Shown: positions 55,841 to 64,000 of the stretch, in pieces
Position numbering within the stretch: the stretch's first letter is position 1
Layout: each line of letters opens with the position of its first letter
Origin: Karstenula rhodostoma CBS 690.94
Taxonomy: Eukaryota > Ascomycota > Dothideomycetes > Pleosporales > Didymosphaeriaceae
Length of the DNA stretch: 64,000 nucleotides
NCBI GenBank assembly: GCA_010093485.1
Contig: MU001498.1
Span: 735,697 to 799,696 of the forward strand
Direction: 5' to 3'
Notes under the pieces: model-generated
The model's input: only the letters and a program-made list of their open reading frames with translations
What the model was told of the DNA's origin: nothing
Database searches by the model: none
Program-made: the position numbers and the translations under genes

Positions 55841-58029
55841 CGCAGTGCCCAAGAGCCTGGTTACTCAAGGTGATAGTAATCCTAAATTTGCGACTTATAT
55901 AGCAAAAGGAAGGTGTGGTTGGCGTTCTTGCCTAGTTAGCAAACGCCCAAGGAGTCAACAATGGCCGCACGGGCATTACCCCGCTGTTAGACGTGCTTGC
56001 CCCTTTCACTTGTGCGGCTCTGCTTTCTTTACCACAGTTGAAGGCAGGAGCTCGGACGCGATATTGAGCTAGGACAGCTGCTTAGCCAGCAGCCGAGCTG
56101 TCGACCTCGCATCTATACCACTTGTGCCGGTGCAGCAAAGCTGATACGACGACTGCCAACAGCGATATTGGCTGGCACAGCAGAGGAAGTCGTTTTCGAG
56201 ATCGTCTTGTCCGCGCTGATTTCGAAATGCTAGCTCCGTCTCTTTTTCTTGATGACGAAGGTATTGTAAAGCGTACGGTCTTCGCCCACGCGACGATGTA
56301 CCTCTTTGCCATTCTTCCCAGCTGGACTTCCAAAGCGTAGTCGAAATTGGTCCTGAACATGGAATTGAGCATGCTACCTGCATGAAGGGGTCCGCATATA
56401 GAAAGAGCGACTAGGAGCGGCCAAGATAACCTCTATGAAAAGGATCTAGCCGGGGGTTTTGACATCAAAGGTGGATATGAGCCTACGCAATTAGCATATC
56501 TGAGCCACATGGTCGGATGATGGGGGAATCGTACTGTAGGACAACTTAGAGTGGTCTGAATGGAGCTATCATCATATCAGACTTATGACGGCAACGCCAG
56601 TGTGACATGGTCGGTATAGCCCATAACAAGGTGGGTATGGATATTCGCGGAGGGGAATACGTGGCATGTTTAAAGGGTAAGAGGACCAGAACAGCGAGAA
56701 CGATGTAAGATGATCAGCTTAACTAAGATCAAGCCAGGTGGTCCAGCTGGAAAGTTGATTTCGCATCCGGTAAGGGCTTCATCGCCGTGAGAATTCGGAA
56801 GGTTCGTATCTACGCTATGCCTGGCCATTGGCAGCCGCGTTAGGCGCAACAACCACGATTGCAGGGTTCGCAAGCTCTAGATGGCATTGTTGATGTATCT
56901 TATATTGCTGTTGAACTGGAGCGATCGTGGGCCGTGTGGGCGTTGTTCTCCATAGAAGCGGACAAGGGATGCTGGTTGCCAGTACGGGTCTCGAAAAGCG
57001 CTTGATGAACGACGATCAACTAGCAGCTGGTTAGGGTCAAAGGTCCTTCTTAACCGGGATCCACGTCCTGACAGTGGGCCTGGAAATCCGACCTGTGCAT
57101 TCTTCTGGCAAAGTTGAGGTTCGTTAGCGCTAAGGAGGCTAGTGCACGAGTCGGGCCAAATGTCGGTCATGGCTCGGAGATGTAGTGTCACGCCGAATAG
57201 CAACGACCGTTTAACGCATTACACGAGGCGGCTTAGAAGAATGCATAGAGACCGCAAGTAATACGGACCGAAATTCAGAGTCTTATCTGTCAATCGTAGA
57301 GTCGAAATGCATAGTCTCAGCAGCTGCTTTGACATGATCATCGCGGAGAGTATTCTGGGGCAGCAGCCGTCAAGACTTGGTGTGCCCCAGCTGGCATCTT
57401 GATCACGAAGATGCCGAACACTCCAGGCGTGGCGGTTTAATGTCTGCGCTCTCATGGCTAAGAATTTGTCATGGCGGAGCCTCGATTCAACTTTGGCTTT
57501 GATGCTGAATTGTCACAGCCCGCAGCCACTATAAAGGTCCGGAACGTACAGGTCAAGCGGTCTTAGGCTTTCAAAGGAATCGTACATGAAGCTCGCCGTT
57601 GGCTGTTTCATCGGCTGTGGCTTGAGGCGGATATCTGAACCACGCTCAATGCTTCTAATGATTCTTGAGGCCTTGTATGCCCACATCTTCAGATCGTCGT
57701 TACACGTAGCTGAGACCCTTGGGGCTTGTGTGTGGCATTATGAGGGTATTGACAAATTGCACCCACGATAGTTATCATCCAATATCGATGTGTGTTTCTG
57801 AGAGCATTCAGATAGCTAACAGCGCCTTTGACGAAGGCCGAAATCCACAACCAGGCTGGTTTCTTTGAATCTTTGCCATCGTGCCAAATACAGTGCTCAA
57901 GATAATGGCTGACTCCTACGCTTTAGGGGCAGTTCCGCAAGAATTGCATGATCCACACTTTAATGTTGAGCGCATCACAGCCATCAGATCAGAGGGTAGC
58001 TGATATGCAATGGTAGGCGGGTCTCCAAG
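55841..58029. other. Gene-free region
   Basis: No supported gene. A reverse frame at 56372-56082 (internal ATG, FRTNFDYALEVQLGRMAKRY) reads somewhat protein-like but is isolated and short. Confidence 0.35.
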
Positions 58030-58910
58030 CGGGTAGCTAGCGCCATCGTTGCGGCGGGATGGGATGAACGCCCGAGTTTCTTGTTCACGACAAGCAAAGC
58101 TAATACAGCAATAATAGGCAGATGCGCTGGGTCCTACAGCCCAGGAGAAGCTCTCGTGATTTTCGGCTGCTCGAAATTTTGAGTGTGGAGCCTGCAGCAG
58201 CCTCCGTGGGACGCGGGATGGCTGGAATGCAATGTCTAGGAGCTCGGATAGCTAGCGCACGGCGGGGTGCAGTTCACGCTCAACCCCCTGCATCTCCCTG
58301 AGCAGAGTAGCTACAGCGATAATGGCCATGTGCGCTGAATCGTCGGGCCCAGGAGAAGCTCCGCAAGATTCTACTTGCTCCATATGTATCGTGCTGAGCA
58401 TGCAATCTCCTGCAGGAGGCAGCGGAAGTGCAACCCTCATCAGGTTGAGCGTGGGGAGACGGCGGTTTTACCGCTCTAGCCCCAAGGCCCCGTATCTCCA
58501 CCAAAACACCAGGTATCAGGATAAAAATCATGTGCGGTTGATCGTAGGGCTCTCGATATCCTCCGCAGCATCACAATTGCTGCCAAAATCCTGGTGTTAA
58601 GGCCTGAAGTGGGGGTGCGACGGCAGAGCTGGTGAGGCCCGAGCGTTTGGTTGTCGTTCAGGGTGTTGGCGGGGGCTTTCACTACTCTATCCCCACATCC
58701 CCGTATCTCAACCACCACACCAGATATTGAGACAAAGAGTGAACGAGGACGATTGTAGAGCTCTCCATATCCTCCGAAAAATTTTGTTTGTTGCAAAATC
58801 TTGGTGTTGAGGCCCAAAACAAGGGTGCGACGGTAGGACAGGTGAGGCCCTGGCGCTTGGTGTTCGCGCGGCGGGCGGACAACTCTCCTACCCTCACCCA
58901 CACAGATCTC
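58030..58910. repeat. Diverged tandem array, unit about 210 bp (four or more units)
   Basis: Matching landmarks recur about every 207-216 bp: AGCTAGCGC at about 58036 and 58250; CCCAGGAGAAGCTC near 58140 and 58350; CCGTATCTC at 58488 and 58701; TGGTGTT(A/G)AGG at about 58589 and 58801; GGGTGCGACGG then GGTGAGGCCC in the last two units. Confidence 0.7.
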
Positions 58911-59029
58911 CCCACCCACAACACCTATCGCAATGAGGACTACACCACGAGAACGCTCTCGATCAGCTCATCCTCCGTCGCCCCTTCGTATAGCTGTATA
59001 ATGGCCTCGCAGCCCGTGGCAGGCGGTCG

Positions 59030-59425
59030 AGGGTAGCTCCGAAGCGCCCTCCGCGAGCGCGAGCAATCCACGACGCCGACGACGCCCTCCTACAGCGATC
59101 GCGACCCACTACGATGCGAATACTAGCACGGGAGGTGGATAACACTTCATCTAAAGCTCGATAGGGTGCGCGCATTGCAAAGGCAATGCTCCTGTCGCTC
59201 CTGGACACCCGCGGCGGTTGCAAATGGGCCCCACCCTCTTTTGAGGACCCGAATAACATCATGGGAGGCGGATTATACTTCAGCTGCAGCCCGATATGGC
59301 GCGTGCATTGCAACGGTAACGCTCCTGATGCTTGCGGACGCCCGCTGCGGTCGCAAATGGATTCAGGGCCTCCTCCGACGGCTTCGTCGCGGCGCTCAAC
59401 ACCATGGTAAGCATTGTCGGTTGCC
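59030..59425. repeat. Diverged tandem repeat, unit about 133 bp (three units)
   Basis: CGATAGGGTGCGCGCATTGC at 59159 recurs as CGATATGGCGCGTGCATTGC at 59292, each followed by a matching GCTCCTG...GG(A)CACCCGC / GGACGCCCGC block. A more diverged first unit starts near 59030. Confidence 0.6.
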
Positions 59426-60963
59426 CCCGTCGATCCATAGCAGGCGTTGTTCGGCTTGGATGTAGGCCGTACATTTAATTATCAAGCTGATCTTGAAATA
59501 GAGCGTGTTGAGTATCGCGCCTTGACCTTAGCACGACCCCACGCCCGACGCGGTAGGGATTATGCATACCCGCAGCAGCAAACAGCGACGTCCTTCGCCG
59601 AGAGCACAACCCAAATCGGATCATACCACCCCATACCCTCGTAACGGTTCATAATAGTGGCGTCTTGCGGAAATCGGCATCGGCATCGGGGCTGGATGCT
59701 TGGACAACATATCCCTGCAGCGTGGCCCTGCAAACATACCCGCACTGTTGCACCTATTCAACGGCCACTACAGGCATCCACGACCGAATAAGAGGCATAC
59801 AGCAATCGACCACGTTATTGGATATGGGACATGCGAAGGCCAGCCGCATTCTGCAGGGTTGTCTCGAGATACTCCAACAGTACCGGCAGTCCTTGTAGGC
59901 GATGGCATCGGGGACAATCGTATCGATGCCTCAACCCATACTGGGAAACATGTGCGGCAATTCATCTCTTGACCCTGAACGCATTGATCAATTGTTGACT
60001 CTTTGCGAGCCTGAACGCATTGAATCGCTGTAAGAGAGGGGTTTTCCGGGTAAAAGGCCTCATCGATCTGTATGAACTCCAAGCCATTTCGCTGCCATCC
60101 AGCCTCTGATGGCGCATTACAGGACGGCATAAACCCTCCCAGATGACGTTTGGGTGGCATGTATGAGATTCGTTTGACGAGCCCTTGTGTCTTGTCTAGT
60201 CGATACAATTTCGATGTACTAATCGTGCAGCCGTTCCCGGATTTGGAGAAGAACCTGGACCTGGACCTGGACCTGGAACCCGGACTTTATATTCCGGACT
60301 TTGGACCTGGATACTGGATTCCCGTTGGCCTTGCTTTCTCCTTGATTGGGTTACCAATTATATCCCAGCTCTTTCGAATGACCGTAGCAGACAAGGAGGC
60401 CAAGTATGCAGAACATTCTTTCCTTCTCAGTCAAGTCAAGTTCCTCCTCTTCTATTCGACCTTGCATCAAGTGTTGCGGAGCCCCAGCGCAGGCATGAAA
60501 AGAGATAGTTATTGGATGAAAGATGTCGCCTGTCGACATACCAGATGGCTCCCTACAAGATGCTTGTCAGCTTCATTGTCAGTTCATCGAGCGAGTCGAG
60601 TTGACAGTTTGGCGTGCGAAGTCGAAGTCGAGGCAGCTGCCGACGGGAGATCACGCAGCTCTTTGTAGAGACATTGGGAACGCCCTCACCAGCTACTTCG
60701 CGTAGCCGTGACGCCATGCACATATAACGACATCCTTGGCACAGTCTGATCTGGACTCGCAAGGAGTCTACCGAAACCCAATCGTGGCCACTCTCTGATG
60801 AAGGGATGCACACTGGGGGAGACTGCCATGGCATCTCTCGAATTCGTCACAGTGTGCCGTGGGGTCTGCAACCTTTGCGGCTCATCTGCTTCATAATGAG
60901 TTAGCAAGCAAGTCCTCCGTCTTAGCAATGCTGGATCAGTACATACAATCGACGTAACAGACC
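59426..60963. other. Gene-free segment between tandem arrays
   Basis: Short CTGGAC repeats at about 60257-60280. Open frames are short; no RNA gene seen. Confidence 0.4.
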
Positions 60964-61196
60964 GGACTCGAGGTATTGCACAACAAGGGCAAGCCTGTGC
61001 AATCTGTGTGCTCCCACCCACAGGAGATCGAGATATAATAGATGTGTACCCGAATTTCAATGTGCACGCGGTGCCGCTAGGACTCGACGCATTGCACGAC
61101 AAGGGCAAGCATCTGCAATCTGTGTGCTCCCGACCCACAAGAGAGCAGGACATAATAGATGTGTACCCAAACTTTCAATGCGTACGCCGTGTCGAC
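60964..61196. repeat. Tandem duplication, unit 116 bp (two units)
   Basis: GGACTCGAGGTATTGCAC (60964) and GGACTCGACGCATTGCAC (61080) begin two clearly homologous copies, both containing ACAAGGGCAAGC, GCAATCTGTGTGCTCCC and ATAATAGATGTGTACCC. Confidence 0.85.
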
Positions 61197-61549
61197 AGGC
61201 CTCAATTCCCGCTTATAAGACTCGAAAGTGGCGCGTTGTCCTCTGGAAGCAATAGGCGTGGCTATGGCGTAGCCCCTTCTCGTCGCAGCCGGCCAATCTC
61301 GCGTACCGCGTGGAGGACAGGAATTGCAAGCAGGTTGCAGCACCCCGAGGCTCGGCTGTCTTCCCCTAAATATGTCCTACGTCCAGATCTCCCATGGGTG
61401 CTGTATACTTGGTCGTTGTGTCGGCATTGCGGGACCGCATGGGCTTGGTACACCCTCACGCCCCAGTAACTCGATCGGCGGGTCGAGTATCGGTCTGAAA
61501 GTCCCTGTGCTTGTTCGCATCGTCCACTATACTCCCGCCGTATTGCGTC

Positions 61550-62880
61550 CTTGTCGTCATCGCTGGTGCTGTTGTGCTTTCGGCTGTGGAGCTTGCCCTT
61601 TGGTACCGGCGACCATATGTTCGATATCCCTCGTTCTGTACCTCGGTCGGTCGATTGGCAAATCGCTGCGCTTGCTCGTATCGTCCGATATCGCCTCTGC
61701 CACATCGCATCGCTGCCGTAACTGCTCATGGTGTTATGGTATTGGTCACGGCCCTCGCCCGCTGACCTTGGCGTCGGCCCGTTGGATGCCCTTAGCCGTA
61801 TGCCAAAGCTCGACTCGGATAGGAGAATAGCAGATCGATGCACTCGTTCGTATGGCACACTGTACCCGCTCATGGTGCTGTGGTATCGGTCGTGGACTTC
61901 GCCTGCGGGCGTCGACGTTGGCCTGTGTGATGCCTCTCCGCCCGTACGCCACCCACGGACTCGAGCAGGAGTACACAAAGGTGGCGCGCTGGTTTTTACA
62001 GCTCAATATGGTACCTCCGAGAACCATGGGATCTCGAGCTTGTGATCCCCGCGAGACCTATGGAATCTCGAGCTTGTGGTCTCTGCCGCCTCCAAGTGCC
62101 CCTTCATGGCTCGTGGTGTTGAGGACCCGGTTGTAAAGTTCGTCCGCTGGTGTTGGTATCGGCCCGAGGGATGCCCCTCCGCCTGTATGCCACCCGTCGA
62201 CTCGCACAAGAGGATAATAAGCCGATGCGCTTGTTCGTGCAGCTCAGTGTGATCTCCGCCGCGTCCGAATCGCCCCTGAACGGCTCGTGGTGTTGAGGAT
62301 TCGGTCGTGAAGCTCGCTCGCCGGTGTCGGTGTCGGCGTGATGGATGCCTCGCCGCCTGTTATTCGCCCGCAACGTCGGACCTGGAGACAAAAGTTAGCT
62401 GGTGAGGACCGCAAGGCGTCAAATAATGTTTACCAACGCGACTTGTCCCCTTACGACTCCTTGGTGTTGAGGGGTTGGCCGGGGAGTGGTGGTTTGCGTC
62501 GGCGTCGGCGGTGGACCCCCCTCCACCCATATCTCGCCCGCCACGTCGATTCTAGGGATCAAAATTAGCTGCGGAGAATCGCAAGGCCTCAAATAATCCT
62601 TACCAAAGGCTATTATCCCCTTGCGACCCCTTGGTGTTGAGGGGTTGGCCGGGAGCTTGGTGGTTGGTGACGGTGTCAGCTCGGTGGAGCCACCTCCGCT
62701 CATATCGCGCCCACCACGTCGAATTTTGAAACAAAAAGTAGATGCGGAGAATCTTTAGGCTTCAGAAAATCTCCGCCATGTTGAACTACCCCTTTACGAC
62801 GTCTTGGTGTTGCGCGATAGGCCGGCGAACGTGGTGGTGGGGGACTGTTCTGGCGTGGCAAGGTGGTGGAGTGAGAGAGG
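61550..62880. repeat. Satellite-like tandem array, unit about 145-175 bp (about eight diverged units)
   Basis: A TGGTGTTGAGG-type landmark recurs near 61569 (TGGTGCTGTTG), 61728 (TGGTGTTATGG), 61874 (TGGTGCTGTGG), 62118, 62286, 62462, 62631 and 62804. A second landmark, CAAATAATNNTTACCAA, recurs in the last complete units. The last units are the most alike. Part of the unit resembles the 58-kb array. Confidence 0.65.
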
Positions 62881-62899
62881 AGCGCGCCCTCCCACAACA

Positions 62900-63490
62900 A
62901 CCGCATGCCCCACCGCACATGCGGGCTCCAGCAGCCTTGCGATGCGCACGCAGATGGGATGATAAAGCCTACATGAAAGTCGAACCGGTCATGCTCGCAC
63001 GCAAGCCTGCACAGTTTGCGACTTCAAGATGCGGCCCCTTAACGCGCTGCCGGGAATGTCAATGAGCGTCGAGCGCGACCGTCTATGATAATTGCATGCC
63101 CACCACATCCAGCAGTCTGGCGATGCGCACGCATATAGGACGATGAGCCTACGTGAAAGTCAAATCAAATGCTATGCTCACAAATCCCGCGCGCAAACCT
63201 ACATAGTTTGCGGCTTCAAGATGCGGCCATTGAGCATGTTGCCGGGAACGCCAACTCGAGACAATGAGCGTCGAGGACCGCCTACAACAACTGCATGCCC
63301 GCCACAAATGCACATGGGATGATACAGCTGCCTACGTCCAACCAACGGGTATGCTCATAAATGCCGCGCGCGAGCCTACGCAGTTTGAAGTCCCAAGATG
63401 CAGCGAGCGCCTGCAGCCCGCTGGCGGAAATACCAGCTCGAAGCAACGAGCACCGAGCCTGCCCTCTGCCCTGCCCTGCCCTGACTGCGG
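62900..63490. repeat. Tandem array, unit about 195-200 bp (three units)
   Basis: GCATGCCC(C)(A/G)CC recurs near 62903, 63097 and 63293; AATGAGCGTCGAG at 63061 and 63263; CAAGATGCGGCC in units 1 and 2, with CCAAGATGCAGCG in unit 3. The remaining 63491-64000 shows no gene or repeat. Confidence 0.7.
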
Positions 63491-64000
63491 TTGCCTTTCC
63501 TGCTCATAGGCCCTTTGACGCGCGCAGAGCTTTCACAAGTGTTGGAAGCACACAGCCCTCGAATGGCGCGCAAGCCTAGCAATGCGACATACCCAGGAAC
63601 GGAAGCGTCTACGTAAAGTCACATATTCCCCTTGGCGTTGAAAGCGCTGCTTCACATGTGTGCATGTCATTGAGCTTCGTCAGTTCAGGGAATCAGCTGG
63701 CCGTTGCATTGTATCTCCTGGGGTCCCTGAGTGAGTCATACCTAGGACCTTGACCATGCTTGCTAAGCTACAAACTCGGAATGTTTGAGCCAACTTGTCC
63801 GGGATGCAAGTGCATCCATAACCTGAGAACACATATGCCTTGGCTACTGTGGTCATGTACTCGCTGTCTTAGCGAAACATGCTGCATCTAGATTCACGCT
63901 ATGATGCCCAATGCTGTTCTCGGAATCGCCACCAGACTAGATGGCATATTCTTTCGCACGCCCTCTACTGTGGTAGCGCGGGCATCACTTGAGCTATTCC

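Noticed and set aside
61262..61978. 238-codon reverse open frame in the satellite region
   Set aside because: Its peptide repeats mirror the DNA repeat and the frame is not kept across units elsewhere; more likely a by-product of GC-rich tandem DNA.
58030..63490. CRISPR-like repeat array
   Set aside because: Units are contiguous, long and diverged with no repeat-spacer structure, and the genome is fungal.

Overview
The window comes from a filamentous ascomycete (Pezizomycotina), most likely a dothideomycete-like mould. The evidence is that genes are interrupted by short GT-AG introns (about 49-77 bp, often with a CTAAC/CTGAC-type branch site). The protein set is also fungal: WOPR regulator, C2H2/Zn2Cys6 factor, subgroup-C chitinase, FSH1 hydrolase and RNase MRP Rmp1. 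Some repeat copies look C-to-T/G-to-A mutated, as repeat-induced point mutation (RIP) produces. The genus is not determined. Exon joins were worked out by hand and checked for reading phase; no similarity search was run.

Layout. (1) 1-2.45 kb: 3' end of a multi-exon chitinase-like gene. (2) 2.5-26.5 kb: an accessory region rich in catabolic enzymes. It holds a protein of the family often labelled 'geranylgeranyl pyrophosphate synthetase' (apparently frameshifted), a truncated fumarylacetoacetase, a cupin, a CocE/NonD hydrolase, a membrane-anchored aldehyde-dehydrogenase-like protein without the catalytic cysteine, a small two-exon unknown, an FAD monooxygenase fused to an acetoacetate-decarboxylase-like domain, a C2H2+Zn2Cys6 regulator, a LigB/DODA-type extradiol dioxygenase, a NIPA-type Mg transporter, an F-box/ankyrin gene broken by one stop, and an amidohydrolase-2 (decarboxylase-like) protein. 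Seven copies of a small dispersed repeat lie only in this part. (3) 26.7-33.4 kb: conserved housekeeping genes, CBP80 and GSK3. (4) 37.2-38.0 kb: an FSH1-type serine hydrolase. (5) 38.0-47.65 kb: a 9.7-kb gene desert upstream of a WOPR (Ryp1/Wor1/Sge1-type) regulator at 47.66-49.38 kb. (6) 51.8-53.6 kb: a KANL3/TEX30-like hydrolase and Rmp1. (7) 53.6-64 kb: a gene-free end with a possible tRNA-derived SINE and several arrays of diverged tandem repeats (units about 116, 133, 145-175, 195 and 210 bp), probably a degenerate satellite region.

Working together: the monooxygenase, ring-cleaving dioxygenase, cupin, fumarylacetoacetase remnant, hydrolases and amidohydrolase, with a pathway-type regulator sitting divergently beside the dioxygenase, look like an aromatic-acid catabolic cluster. 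It appears to be eroding, with a truncated gene, a frameshift, a nonsense codon and repeat insertions. The substrate cannot be read from the sequence.
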